DNA from: Mesorhizobium temperatum
GTDB lineage: Bacteria > Pseudomonadota > Alphaproteobacteria > Rhizobiales > Rhizobiaceae
Length of the DNA: 64,000 bases
NCBI RefSeq assembly: GCF_002284575.1
Contig: NZ_NPKJ01000025.1
Span: forward strand, 1-64,000
Direction of reading: 5' to 3'
Shown here: positions 1 to 8,652 of the stretch, one piece after another
Layout of the letters: each line of letters begins with the position of its first letter
Position numbering within the stretch: the stretch's first letter is position 1
Notes under the pieces: generated by a model
The model's database searches: none
Seen by the model: only the letters and a program-made list of their open reading frames with translations
Told to the model about the DNA's origin: nothing
Position numbers and translations under genes: made by a program

Positions 1-46
1 CTTTTCGCAGCCGCCGACCTTCCCGCTTGACATCCCCAAGACGCAA

Positions 47-526
47 ATGTGTGCGCACGCTAGCCCACAAGGGGAGAAGGGGGAGCCAATCTCGAATGTC
101 GGCGATTTGCGTGACGATGGTGTGGACGGAGCGCTGAGGCTGGGTAATCTCGCCCCGCCGCATCAGCCCGTCGCCCCGACCAAACGTCGTTTCGCCCGCT
201 CGATGCGCCGCGAGCCAACAGAGGCGGAGGACCGCCTGTGGCACGAACTGCGCGGACGCAGGCTCGACCGCATCAAATTCCGGCGTCAGGTTCCTGTCGG
301 CAAATTCATCGCCGATTTCGTTTGCGCCGAGGCCAGGCTGATCGTCGAGATCGACGGCAGCCAGCATGCCGACTCGAACTACGATCGGGTACGAGACGCC
401 GAATTGAAGGCGAGGGGCTTTCGTGTGCTGCGCTTTTGGAACGACGACGTGCTGCGGGATTTGAACGCCGTCTGCGACACCATCATCGCTTATGTCCGCG
501 ATGAGAGTTTGCGACCGTGGCGGTGA
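47..526 (+). CDS. DUF559 domain protein (endonuclease-like fold)
   Basis: The part from about residue 46 onward matches the DUF559 family, which shares the fold of very-short-patch-repair endonucleases. Recognisable pieces are the TEAEDRLWHELRGR segment, FRRQVPVGKFIADFVC, the core LIVEIDGSQH (expected metal-binding D and E residues) and FRVLRFWNDDV near the end. The biochemical role of this family is unproven. The start is uncertain: the first 50 residues run through a piece of intergenic repeat (the stretch near 62-83 resembles the REP-like palindrome downstream), so the gene may begin at an internal start such as the ATG at 203. It stands alone, immediately before the repeat that carries the IS110 element. 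Confidence 0.7.
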   Translation: MCAHASPQGEKGEPISNVGDLRDDGVDGALRLGNLAPPHQPVAPTKRRFARSMRREPTEAEDRLWHELRGRRLDRIKFRRQVPVGKFIADFVCAEARLIVEIDGSQHADSNYDRVRDAELKARGFRVLRFWNDDVLRDLNAVCDTIIAYVRDESLRPWR

Positions 527-538
527 TGGCGCGGTCTT

Positions 539-636
539 GCCTTCTCCCCTTGTGGGAGAAGGTGGATTGGCGCGCAGCGCCAAGACGGTTGAGGGGTGTT
601 GGAAGGATCGCCATCCGTGCCAGCTGGAGCACCCCT
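539..636. repeat. Left part of a REP-like palindrome interrupted by the IS110 element
   Basis: A hairpin CTTCTCCCC..GGGAGAAGG starts the unit. A second inverted pair, AGGGGTG near 592 and CACCCCT at 630-636, closes it. The unit breaks off at 636 and resumes at 1778 with CTCATCCG followed by a GAGCTTCGCTC hairpin. Joining the two gives an uninterrupted repeat of the type scattered through the window. Confidence 0.75.
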
Positions 637-639
637 TGT

Positions 640-825
640 GTCTCTCGAATCATGCAAGATCGGGCTTGCGGGTGATCCGGATCATAACCGGATCACCCGC
701 TGCGACGGAAGCCCGTACACCCCTTGGTATGAGCCCGTGGATGAGCAAGGCGCTCCGCCGCATCTTCCATAGCCCGAACGGTTGCAAGGGGTTCGACCCC
801 GCACCAGCAAGGAAGGGATCAGAAG
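640..825 (+). ncRNA. Candidate IS110 bridge RNA (seekRNA)
   Basis: IS110-group elements encode a structured guide RNA between the left end and the recombinase gene. Here the region starts with a strong 13-bp hairpin (668-680 with 688-700), extended by CGGGCTT 661-667 pairing with AAGCCCG 709-715. CACCCCT at 718-724 then repeats the left target arm (630-636). GGATGAG at 739-745 is the reverse complement of the right target arm CTCATCC (1778-1784). ACGGTTGC at 778-785 repeats the left donor arm at the element's right end (1771-1778). A short hairpin GGGGT-TCG-ACCCC lies at 788-800. The order left target, right target, left donor is the published bridge-RNA order. Transcript ends are not visible; the right-donor guide is uncertain. 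Confidence 0.65.
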
Positions 826-1767
826 ATGACACAAATTGCATTGCATGTCGGCATCGATGTGGCCAAGGATCGGCTGGACGTGGCCATTTTGGAAACGGGT
901 GAGTTGTTCAGTGTCGACAACAACGAAGTCGGCCATGCGGCGTTGGTGGAGCGGCTGTCGGGTTGCTTGATCGACGTCATCGGTCTTGAGGCGAGCGGCG
1001 GCTATGAGCGCGCTGTGCTCAAGGCGCTGTGGCAGGCTGGCCTTCCGGTGCGTCGCATCAATCCACACAGGTTGCGCCAGTTCGCGCGTGCGGCTGGCAT
1101 CAACGCCAAGAACGATCGCATTGATGCGCGTCTGATCGCCCGCTTCCTGGCGACGCTGCCGGTCCACTCGATCGATCTCGACCCCCGCCTTGAGTTGGTG
1201 ACCGAACTGGTCACGGCACGGCGGCAGCTCCACGCCGAACTCAGCCGCGTCAACAATCAGGCCGAGCACGTGCGTGATCCTGCTCTCAAGCGCCTGGCCA
1301 AGCGGCGTGCGACCCGGCTCCATGCCGATATCCTGCTGCTCGACAAACGCCTTGCCCAAGCAATTGCGGCCGATCCCGCTCTGGCTCAGCGCGATCGCCT
1401 GCTGCGTTCCACGCCAAGCGTCGGTCCGGTCTTGAGTGCCACATTGATCGCGCTGCTGCCAGAACTGGGCCGCCTGTCCAACCGGCAGATCGCTGCCTTG
1501 GTCGGGCTCGCTCCCTATGACCACGACAGCGGCAAGCTCAAAGGCAAGCGATGTATTTGGGGTGGTCGTGAGCCTGTACGCAATGTCCTCTACATGGCCG
1601 CGCTCAGTGCCGGAGTTCACAACCCCGTCTTCGCCACCTTCCGCCAGCGCCTGCGCGAAAACGGCAAGTTGGCAAAGGTCGCCATCGTTGCCATCATGCG
1701 CAAGCTCATCACAACCCTCAACGCTATGATCCGAGACAACCAACCCTGGAGCCCCGCTTCCGTCTGA
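826..1767 (+). CDS. IS110-family transposase (DEDD recombinase)
   Basis: The 313-residue length fits IS110. The N-terminal RuvC-like domain shows the DEDD residues: D11 in GIDVAKD, E55 in GLEASGGY, and D97 and D100 in KNDRIDA. The C-terminal Tnp_20 domain contains STPSVGPV (about 193-200), the ALVGLAPYD segment and the likely catalytic serine S233 in DHDSGKLKGKR. In this family the two domains cut and rejoin DNA at a dinucleotide core, guided by an element-encoded RNA. The ATG follows AGGAAGGGATCAGAAG, a good ribosome site. The reading frame is uninterrupted and all catalytic residues are present, so the element may still be active. Confidence 0.95.
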   Translation: MTQIALHVGIDVAKDRLDVAILETGELFSVDNNEVGHAALVERLSGCLIDVIGLEASGGYERAVLKALWQAGLPVRRINPHRLRQFARAAGINAKNDRIDARLIARFLATLPVHSIDLDPRLELVTELVTARRQLHAELSRVNNQAEHVRDPALKRLAKRRATRLHADILLLDKRLAQAIAADPALAQRDRLLRSTPSVGPVLSATLIALLPELGRLSNRQIAALVGLAPYDHDSGKLKGKRCIWGGREPVRNVLYMAALSAGVHNPVFATFRQRLRENGKLAKVAIVAIMRKLITTLNAMIRDNQPWSPASV

Positions 1768-1777
1768 AGCACGGTTG

Positions 1778-1840
1778 CTCATCCGACCGAGCTTCGCTCG
1801 GCCACCTTCTCCCACAGGGGGAGAAGGGAGAGCGCGCTGG
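1778..1840. repeat. Right part of the interrupted REP-like palindrome
   Basis: CTCATCCGACC is followed by the hairpin CGAGCTTCGCTCG and by CTTCTCCC..GGGAGAAGG. It continues the unit broken at 636. The remaining 70 bases up to nrdJ show nothing else. Confidence 0.7.
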
Positions 1841-1910
1841 CTAAGCCTCTACATATTCCGCTAGGCTGACACCTTTGGGCACATCCAATAAGCCGAGGCG
1901 GCATCGATCC

Positions 1911-4900
1911 TCAACTGCACCCGCTCGTAGCCCCGCAGGTATCGCACTTTTCGCAAGTACCGTTCCGCACCATCGTAAAATTGTGGCATTCCGAGCATTC
2001 GTTGCCGGTGTAGCCCTGCATCAGGGATTGCTGACGCCGGGTAGCGGCAAGCGCCTTGGCCTCGGCAGCTTCTTTCGCGGCATCGTCGGTGAACAGCCCA
2101 GTCGGGTCGGTTGCTTCTCCGTAGACGATGTCCTCGACCAGTTCCCTGGCCCGCTCCTCGTAGTCTCGTTTATAGGCGATCGCTTCGTCGCTGGCCGGCT
2201 TCAGCGCCAGCACGTTGGAGCCTGAGAACGCCGTCGGCGCCGAGCGAGTGGGGACGGTAGCGGGATTTGAACCCCCAAACCCCTTAGGGTCGGCGCTCAT
2301 TCCCGACACCAGTTTGACCGGCGAGACGCCGCGCGTCAGCCCCTTCGAGAACGGCGTCGCTTTGCCTTCGTTGATGCCGCGGCCAAGTGCGGTCTTGTCG
2401 AAATCCGACTGGTCGACATGGGCGAGGTCGTGGCGTTCCAGATAGGAAACCGCAAGTTCGCGGAACACATAGTCGAGGATCGACGTGGCGTTCTTGATGG
2501 CATCGTTGCCCTGCACCATGCCGGCAGGTTCGAACTTGGTGAAGGTGAAGGCTTCGACATATTCCTCCAGCGGCACGCCATATTGCAGGCCGAGCGAGAT
2601 GGCGATGGCGAAGTTGTTCATCATCGCCCGGAAAGCTGCGCCTTCCTTGTGCATGTCGATGAAGATCTCGCCGAGACGACCGTCATCGAATTCGCCGGTG
2701 CGCAGATAGACCTTGTGGCCGCCGACGACCGCTTTCTGGGTATAACCCTTGCGGCGGTTCGGCAGCTTTTCGCGGTCGCGATAGAGGCGTTCGACGACGC
2801 GTTCGACGATCTTTTCAGTCACCTGCACGGCGCGCTGTGAAGCCGGCGCCGCGATCAGCTGTTCGACGGCATCGTCCTCGTCGTCCTCGACGTCGGCAAG
2901 CAGCGAGGCGTTGAGCGGCTGCGAGAGTTTCGAGCCGTCGCGATAGAGCGCGTTGGCCTTCAGCGCCAGCTTCCACGACAGCATGTAGGCGCCCTTGGCG
3001 TCTTCCACAGTCGCGTCGTTCGGCATGTTGATGGTCTTGGAAATGGCGCCGGAGATGAAGGGCTGGGCCGCCGCCATCATCTGGATGTGGCTGTTGATCG
3101 AAAGCGAACGCTTACCGATCTTGCCGCACGGGCTGGCGCAGTCGAACACGGGAAGGTGCTCTGCCTTCAGGAAGGGCGCGCCTTCCAGCGTCATCGCACC
3201 GCAGACATGGATGTTAGCGGCCTCGATGTCCTTTTTCGAGAAGCCGAGCGCCGGTAGCATCTCGAACGAGAAATCGTTGAGCTGCTCGTCGGTGAAGCCA
3301 AACGTCTCCTTCACCCAGTCGGCACCCAGCGTCCACTGGTTGAAGACGAACTTGATGTCGAAGGCCGATTTCAACGCTGCGTTAAGTGCCGCGATCTTGT
3401 CGTCCGTAAAACCTTTTGCCTTGAGCGAGCCGGGGTTCACGGCTGGCGCCTGGTTCAGATTGCCGTGGCCGACCGCGTAGGCCTCAATCTCGGCGATCTG
3501 GCTTTCCGAATAGCCAAGCGTGCGCAGCGCTTCCGGAACGGCGCGGTTGATGATCTTGAAGTAGCCGCCGCCGGCCAGCTTCTTGAACTTGACCAGCGCG
3601 AAGTCGGGCTCGATGCCGGTGGTGTCGCAATCCATGACAAGGCCGATCGTGCCGGTCGGCGCGATTACGGTCGCCTGCGCATTGCGGTAGCCATGCTCCT
3701 CGCCGAGCTCGATGGCGCGATCCCAGGCAGCCTTGGCATGGGCGGCAAGCTCCGGCTGCTTCAGGTCCGAGGCGACCAGCGGCACCGGGTTGACGGCGAG
3801 TTTTTCGTAGCCGTCCCTGTCGCCATAGGCGGCACGGCGATGGTTGCGCATGACACGCAGCATGTTCTGCGCATTGCGGTCGTAGTCGGGGAAGGCGCCG
3901 AGCTCGGCGGCCATTTCGGCCGAGGTGGCATAGGCCGTGCCGGTCATGATCGCGGTGAGTGCTGCGCAGATGGCGCGGCCCTCGTCGGAATCATAGGGAA
4001 TGCCTGATGTCATCAGCAGGCCGCCAATATTGGCGTAGCCGAGGCCGAGCGTGCGGTACTCGTAGGAGAGCTTGGCGATCTCCTTCGACGGGAACTGCGC
4101 CATCATTACGGAAATTTCCAGCACCATGGTCCACAGCCGAACCGTGTGCTCGTAGGCTGATACATCGATGGTGCCGTCGGCGTTGCGATAGGGCAGCAGA
4201 TTGATCGAGGCCAGGTTGCAGGCGGTGTCGTCGAGGAACATGTATTCCGAGCACGGGTTGGACGCCCGGATCGCACCGGCCGAGGCGCAGGTGTGCCAGT
4301 CGTTCACCGTCGTGTTGAAGTGGAGGCCCGGATCGGCCGACGCCCAGGCGGCATAGCCGATCTTTTCCCACAGATCCCTGGCCTTCAGCGTCTTCAGCAC
4401 CTTGCCGTCCTTGCGGGCGGTGAGGTGCCAGTCGGCATCCTCTTCGACGGCGCGCAGGAAATCGTCCTTCAGCGAGACCGAATTGTTGGAGTTCTGGCCC
4501 GAAACGGTGAGGTAGGCGTCCGAATCCCAGTCGGTGTCGTAGGTCTTGAACGACATCGAGGTGTAGCCCTGCTTGGCGAACTGGATGACGCGGTAGATGT
4601 AATTCTCCGGCACCCCGTCCTTCTTGGCTGCCTTGATCTCGCGCTTCAGCGCGGTGTTGATCGCCGGGTCGAAGCAATCGTCGTCCTGGCCTTCGCAGTT
4701 GATGCAGGCCTTCATGATCGCTTCGAGGTGCTTCTTCACGATCTTGGAGCCGGTGACCAGCGAGGCGACCTTCTGCTCCTCATTGACCTTCCAGTCGATG
4801 AATTCCTCGATATCGGGATGGTCGGCGTCGACGATGACCATCTTTGCGGCGCGGCGCGTCGTGCCGCCCGACTTGATGGCGCCCGCCGCGCGGTCGCCGA

Positions 4901-5678
4901 TCTTGAGGAAGCTCATCAGGCCGGACGAGCGGCCGCCGCCGGACAGTTTTTCGCCTTCGCCGCGCAGGAACGAGAAGTTGGAGCCGGTGCCGGAGCCGTA
5001 TTTGAACAGGCGCGCTTCACGCACCCACAGGTCCATGATGCCGCCTTCGTTGACGAGATCGTCCTGCACGCCCTGGATGAAGCAGGCATGCGGCTGCGGA
5101 TGTTCGTAGGAAGATTTCGACTTGGTCAGCTTGCCGGTGAACGGGTCGACATAGAAATGGCCCTGGCTCGGGCCGTCGATGCCATAGGCCCAGTGCAGGC
5201 CGGTGTTGAACCATTGCGGCGAGTTCGGCGCAACGCGCTGGGTGGCCAGCATATAGGCAAGCTCGTCGCGGAAGGCGCGCGCGTCTTCCTCCGATTTGAA
5301 GTAGCCGCCCTTCCAGCCCCAATAGGTCCAGGTGCCGGCGAGGCGGTCGAAGACCTGGCGGGCGTCGATTTCGGAGCCGTAGCGCTCGGCCTCGGGCAGT
5401 TTTGCCAGTTCGGCCTCGTCGGCGACGGAGCGCCACAGGAAGGAGGGGACGTCATTCTCCTCGACCTTCTTCAGCCGAGCCGGCACGCCGGCCTTGCGGA
5501 AATATTTCTGCGCCAGGATGTCGGCGGCAACCTGGCTGAACTGCGCCGGGACATCGATATTGTCCAAGCGGAACACCACCGAGCCATCCGGATTCTTGAT
5601 CTCCGAAAGCGCCTTGCGGAATTCGATCTCCGCATAAGCCGACTGCCCCTGCTTGGTGAAACGACGCTCGATGCGCAT
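1911..5678 (-). CDS. nrdJ: Vitamin B12-dependent ribonucleoside-diphosphate reductase (class II)
   Basis: This 1255-residue protein is the large class II reductase of alphaproteobacteria. It makes deoxyribonucleotides using adenosylcobalamin instead of a tyrosyl or glycyl radical. Visible family segments include [11 protein letters not shown] and [11 protein letters not shown] in the N-terminal third, the active-site cysteine region [28 protein letters not shown], and a C-terminal Cys-rich tail ([16 protein letters not shown] at the end) that can relay electrons from thioredoxin. Start: the ATG is preceded by AGGGATAGGACC. A low-complexity linker lies about 130 residues from the C terminus. 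The upstream NrdR-like boxes suggest NrdR repression. It is transcribed alone. Confidence 0.95.
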   Translation of the reverse strand: MRIERRFTKQGQSAYAEIEFRKALSEIKNPDGSVVFRLDNIDVPAQFSQVAADILAQKYFRKAGVPARLKKVEENDVPSFLWRSVADEAELAKLPEAERYGSEIDARQVFDRLAGTWTYWGWKGGYFKSEEDARAFRDELAYMLATQRVAPNSPQWFNTGLHWAYGIDGPSQGHFYVDPFTGKLTKSKSSYEHPQPHACFIQGVQDDLVNEGGIMDLWVREARLFKYGSGTGSNFSFLRGEGEKLSGGGRSSGLMSFLKIGDRAAGAIKSGGTTRRAAKMVIVDADHPDIEEFIDWKVNEEQKVASLVTGSKIVKKHLEAIMKACINCEGQDDDCFDPAINTALKREIKAAKKDGVPENYIYRVIQFAKQGYTSMSFKTYDTDWDSDAYLTVSGQNSNNSVSLKDDFLRAVEEDADWHLTARKDGKVLKTLKARDLWEKIGYAAWASADPGLHFNTTVNDWHTCASAGAIRASNPCSEYMFLDDTACNLASINLLPYRNADGTIDVSAYEHTVRLWTMVLEISVMMAQFPSKEIAKLSYEYRTLGLGYANIGGLLMTSGIPYDSDEGRAICAALTAIMTGTAYATSAEMAAELGAFPDYDRNAQNMLRVMRNHRRAAYGDRDGYEKLAVNPVPLVASDLKQPELAAHAKAAWDRAIELGEEHGYRNAQATVIAPTGTIGLVMDCDTTGIEPDFALVKFKKLAGGGYFKIINRAVPEALRTLGYSESQIAEIEAYAVGHGNLNQAPAVNPGSLKAKGFTDDKIAALNAALKSAFDIKFVFNQWTLGADWVKETFGFTDEQLNDFSFEMLPALGFSKKDIEAANIHVCGAMTLEGAPFLKAEHLPVFDCASPCGKIGKRSLSINSHIQMMAAAQPFISGAISKTINMPNDATVEDAKGAYMLSWKLALKANALYRDGSKLSQPLNASLLADVEDDEDDAVEQLIAAPASQRAVQVTEKIVERVVERLYRDREKLPNRRKGYTQKAVVGGHKVYLRTGEFDDGRLGEIFIDMHKEGAAFRAMMNNFAIAISLGLQYGVPLEEYVEAFTFTKFEPAGMVQGNDAIKNATSILDYVFRELAVSYLERHDLAHVDQSDFDKTALGRGINEGKATPFSKGLTRGVSPVKLVSGMSADPKGFGGSNPATVPTRSAPTAFSGSNVLALKPASDEAIAYKRDYEERARELVEDIVYGEATDPTGLFTDDAAKEAAEAKALAATRRQQSLMQGYTGNECSECHNFTMVRNGTCEKCDTCGATSGCS

Positions 5679-5695
5679 TGGTCCTATCCCTTGCT

Positions 5696-5711
5696 TGTCT
5701 ATATATAGCGC
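5696..5711 (-). promoter_or_regulatory. Candidate NrdR box 1 (start-proximal)
   Basis: The 16-mer TGTCTATATATAGCGC matches the core CTATATATAG of the NrdR consensus ACACTATATATAGTGT exactly and lies 18 bp before the nrdJ start codon. Binding by NrdR, the ATP-cone repressor of ribonucleotide reductase genes, is inferred. Confidence 0.55.
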
Positions 5712-5915
5712 CTTTCCCAGGGGATTTCTGCCCCCTTTGCGAAACGCGCATGTCCGCCGTCTGCCGGCGTTCGAAAACGGCCGGCTCCTTTTCCACAGGC
5801 TCCGCCCGCCCTGCTGGTCGAACTCCTTGCGAAGTAGTCGTCCAACGCGCCGACGAACCCTGCGGGTCCCTCAAAACTGAAACTTTTTTGCGACTCCCTC
5901 AATCGAGGGACTTTC

Positions 5916-5960
5916 ACACTATCTAGCGTCGAACCTACCTGCAAACACTAAATATAGTAT
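5916..5960 (-). promoter_or_regulatory. Candidate distal NrdR box pair
   Basis: ACACTAAATATAGTAT at 5945-5960 matches 14 of 16 bases of the NrdR consensus. A poorer half-conserved copy, ACACTATCTAGCGTCG, lies at 5916-5931, 29 bp away. Paired boxes about three helical turns apart are usual for NrdR. The pair lies about 240-280 bp upstream of nrdJ, so the promoter is probably here and the leader long. Confidence 0.5.
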
Positions 5961-6388
5961 TAACAGACAATTTATTCCAGTCCGACATTTTTCCCTTTCG
6001 TCCCCCAAAGACCCCACAATCCCAACGCTTCCGCCGGCCTCGTAACCAGGCGGAGATGCGGCCAAAACGCACATAATCCGGGAAAAAGACCGGGCTCAGA
6101 ACTTTCCGGTCGCACTCTCAACAGGAGCGCATGGCCTATAAAAGGCGACTCGTTTTGCGCCGTCAAGGATTCGTTTGTGCCGCTTTTGTGACCCCAACAT
6201 CTTGTGTGTCACACATGTGGATAACGGGGATAGAAGTGGCCCCAGGGGATCTCGATTTGTCCACGCGCGGGCAATCGGCTGCGACACGCATGCCAAAGCT
6301 GGAGTGGCCTAATCGATTCTCTTCGCCAAAGAACATCGCCGGTGATGCGCGGCAGGTGCACGGCTTTGGCCGGTGAGCCTATGCTTGC
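5961..6388. other. Intergenic region between nrdJ and a Nudix gene
   Basis: With the boxes above this completes a 710-bp non-coding gap. It contains one perfect DnaA-box sequence (TGTGGATAA, 6216-6224) and a short palindromic TGTGTGTCACACA near 6203-6215. No coding sequence is convincing on either strand. The few short open frames lack ribosome sites. Confidence 0.6.
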
Positions 6389-6877
6389 TCAGGAGAACTG
6401 GTGCGGGTCGGCACAGAAATAAGCGATGATCTGGCCAAGGTCAGGCTCGTTGACCATGCGCACGGCCTCGGCGGGGCTGACCCATTTGCGGATGCGCGAC
6501 CGCTTTTCCTTCCACCGGTCGGCGATCTTGTCGACCTGCAGCGGGAATACCAGGACTTCGCAAGGCACTTCCTCGCCGGAAGCCAATGCCTTGGCATAGA
6601 AGTAGCGGCCGGCTTCGTGGTGGGAGATCGTGCCGCGCAGTCCGGCTTCCTCGCCGGCCTCGCGCGCCGCCGCTTCGCAAAGCAGTTCCTTGGCCTCAGG
6701 CCAGCCCTTGGGAAGCACCCAGCGGCCGGTATCGCGGCTGGTGATCAGCATGATCTCGACGCCATGCCCGGTATCGCGCCAGGGCAATGCTGCAACCTGC
6801 AGGCGGCACGGCGCTGTACCGAAGAGCCGCTGGACCCTTTCGGCCAAATGGTTGTGCGTTACTGGCCTCGTCAACAT
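6389..6877 (-). CDS. Nudix hydrolase
   Basis: The 162-residue protein carries a Nudix box at about residues 58-80: GWPEAKE..REAGEEAGL, following the GX5EX7REUXEEXGU pattern. The preceding DTGRWVLPKG is typical of small bacterial Nudix enzymes that cleave nucleoside diphosphates linked to another group, including diadenosine or diphosphoinositol polyphosphate hydrolases. The substrate cannot be read from sequence. It is single and divergent from nothing close; the 216 bp upstream are AT-rich (around 6930-6985) and probably hold its promoter. Confidence 0.85.
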   Translation of the reverse strand: MLTRPVTHNHLAERVQRLFGTAPCRLQVAALPWRDTGHGVEIMLITSRDTGRWVLPKGWPEAKELLCEAAAREAGEEAGLRGTISHHEAGRYFYAKALASGEEVPCEVLVFPLQVDKIADRWKEKRSRIRKWVSPAEAVRMVNEPDLGQIIAYFCADPHQFS

Positions 6878-7094
6878 CGGAGAAGCTTGCCCCAGCCTCC
6901 AGAATCACTTGCCGTCTCGTGAATCTTACGGCTAATCATAAGCAATAAAAGTAAAAAACCTCATACGAACGGGTTAACCACACCACCAGGTGCCGATTCA
7001 GGAAATATCGTGCGCCGCGGCACTCTTTCAAGAAGGGCTCGCCGGCAAGAAGGGCGCGCCGGCATGTTCCGGAAGGAAAAGCAGTTGCCGCGAT

Positions 7095-7607
7095 TCAGCC
7101 GGCGTGGTCGTCGGCGATCGGCTTCTGGTAGGTGAAGCCCATATCCCACGGAAAATAGATCCAGGTGTCCTGGCTGACTTCGGTGACGAAGGTGTCGACC
7201 AGCGGCCTGCCTTTCGGCTTGGCGTAGACGGTGGCGAAATGCGCCTTGGGCATCATGGCGCGCACGATGCCCGCGGTCTTGCCGGTGTCGGTGAGGTCAT
7301 CGATGATCAGCACGCCGGCGCCGTCATCGGCAAGCAGTACCGGCGCGACCTCCTTCAGCACCTGCAGCTGCCCCTGGCTGGCGTAGTCGTGATAGGAGGC
7401 GACGCAAACCGTCTCAATGACCCGGATGCCGAGTTCACGCGAGATGATGGCGGCCGGAACCAAGCCGCCGCGCGTGATGCAGACGATCGCTTTCCATTGG
7501 CCTTTGTTGGCGCCGGCAAGCCGCCAGGCGAGTGCACGCGCGTCGCGGTGGAACTGATCCCAGGAAACAGGAAAGGCCTTTTCGGGAAGGGACATTTTTC
7601 TGCGCAC
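7095..7607 (-). CDS. gpt: Xanthine-guanine phosphoribosyltransferase
   Basis: The protein transfers phosphoribose from PRPP to xanthine or guanine in purine salvage. The PRPP-binding motif [13 protein letters not shown] is at about residues 99-111, and ITRGGLVPA near 45 is the PPi loop. The C-terminal FPWDMGFTY segment agrees with the bacterial Gpt family. The length of 166-170 residues is close to the family's usual 150-165. The likely start is the second methionine (7595, MSLPEKAF); the annotated end uses the first in-frame start. Adenine deaminase at 19.5 kb belongs to the same salvage network but is not linked. Confidence 0.9.
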   Translation of the reverse strand: MRRKMSLPEKAFPVSWDQFHRDARALAWRLAGANKGQWKAIVCITRGGLVPAAIISRELGIRVIETVCVASYHDYASQGQLQVLKEVAPVLLADDGAGVLIIDDLTDTGKTAGIVRAMMPKAHFATVYAKPKGRPLVDTFVTEVSQDTWIYFPWDMGFTYQKPIADDHAG

Positions 7608-7742
7608 TCCGCAGCGCGCGAAAAACCGCGCGCAGACACTTGAAGGAATGCGCGCGGAATTAACTGGAAAGCCTTGGCCTTGGCAAGGGCGGCGGCAAGC
7701 GATCCCTGTGGACTTAGCCCTGTGGCTTACCCCTTTGTGGAC

Positions 7743-8576
7743 TTACCGTGACAGGAAAGCTGCCACCGGCAACGTGCGCAGCACCGTGCGCGTGACCCCG
7801 CCGAACAGAAGCTGGCGCAGCCAGGAATGGCTGTAGGCGCCAAGTACGAGCAGGTCGGCGCCGGTTTCGGCGACCCTGGTCTGGATCACCTCGTCGACCG
7901 AGTGGCCGCCCGATTGCAGCACCGAGACGCTGACGGTAGCGCCATGCCTGGACAGGGCGGCGGCGATTTCGGCGCCGGCCGCCTCCGGGGCCTCGTCGAG
8001 CGTATCCGGCGGGTCGATGACGACAATATCAGTCTTCTCGGCCTCGATGATGAAGGGCAGGGCGTCGAAGGCGGCGCGTGCGGCTTCCTTGCTGCCGTTC
8101 CAGGCGAGCAGCACGTGCTTGAAGCTGGTCACGAGCGGGCCCGAATGCGGCACGACCAGCACCGGCCGGCCGGCGTCGTAGACCAGCGTGTCGACATCGG
8201 CGCTCGGATCGCCGCCCGACTCGCGCTGCGCGGCGATGATCAGGTCCGCAGTGCGGACGGTTGGGATGCCGGTCAGCGCGCTGTCTCCGGAAAAGCTCTC
8301 GAGGCTGCGCCACTCGAAGGACAGGCCGGAATCCTCGACATGCCTGAGGAAAACCGCCCGCAATTTTTCGGCACGCTCCTTGTTCATGTCGGCCGAAACC
8401 TGCAGGAACTCGGTGTCGGGAAAGCCGGTCGCCGAGGTGTAGGGGACGGGAAGCGCTTCGGCATGAATGCCGATGAGATGGCTCTCGAACCTGTCGGCAA
8501 GCGGAATGGCGCATTCGAGCACGCGCTCCGCGTCCTGTTCGTTCTGCAGTATGGCGACGATGGTCTTGAATCGCAT
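7743..8576 (-). CDS. Universal stress protein (UspA family, two domains)
   Basis: The 277-residue length fits two tandem Usp domains. The first begins MRFKTIVAILQNEQDAERVL. The second begins near residue 150 at FKHVLLAWNGSKEAARA. Near the C terminus the segment LVLGAYSHSWLRQLLFGGVTR resembles the nucleotide-binding G-X2-G-X9-G-S/T motif, but Ser and Thr positions are altered, so ATP binding is uncertain. Such proteins respond to starvation or oxidative stress. It is transcribed alone, toward gpt. Confidence 0.88.
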   Translation of the reverse strand: MRFKTIVAILQNEQDAERVLECAIPLADRFESHLIGIHAEALPVPYTSATGFPDTEFLQVSADMNKERAEKLRAVFLRHVEDSGLSFEWRSLESFSGDSALTGIPTVRTADLIIAAQRESGGDPSADVDTLVYDAGRPVLVVPHSGPLVTSFKHVLLAWNGSKEAARAAFDALPFIIEAEKTDIVVIDPPDTLDEAPEAAGAEIAAALSRHGATVSVSVLQSGGHSVDEVIQTRVAETGADLLVLGAYSHSWLRQLLFGGVTRTVLRTLPVAAFLSR

Positions 8577-8652
8577 GGTAACCCCTCATTTTACGGCGAT
8601 CGAAACTCGCCCGCGAGAAACGTTACAGCACAGCGCTTGGTTCCGGCCTGGA

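Larger units (their letters stand above)
637..1779 (+). mobile_element. IS110-family insertion sequence, about 1.14 kb
   Basis: The element consists of a 189-nt left non-coding end, one recombinase gene and only about 10 nt beyond the stop codon. There are no terminal inverted repeats, as expected for the IS110 group. The ends are placed by reconstructing the target: a CT at 635-636 and a CT at 1778-1779 flank the element, and removing one copy with the insert restores the REP-like repeat (CACCC-CT-CATCC). IS110 members are known to insert in REP-type palindromes and to use a short CT core. Exact ends are inferred to within about 2 bp. The element looks intact. Confidence 0.8.

Noticed and set aside
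1..30. End of an open frame (LFAAADLPA then stop) at the window start
   Set aside because: Only nine codons are visible, so it cannot be supported as a gene.
682..1815. 377-codon open frame opposite the IS110 transposase
   Set aside because: Antisense shadow; it would also span the element's left end and flank.
2245..2280. Piece resembling the T arm of a tRNA (GGTTCAAATCCC on the minus strand)
   Set aside because: It lies inside the nrdJ linker, the stem has a mismatch and no D or anticodon arms exist nearby.
4293..5708. 471-codon open frame opposite nrdJ
   Set aside because: It is a shadow frame of the reductase gene caused by high-GC codon bias; no ribosome site or recognisable domain.
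5712..6130. Cobalamin riboswitch before nrdJ
   Set aside because: No B12-box (GCCACTG) or coenzyme-B12 fold could be recognised, and class II reductases need B12, so repression by it would be odd.
6216..6224. Possible replication origin
   Set aside because: Only one DnaA box and no AT-rich unwinding region or origin-associated genes.
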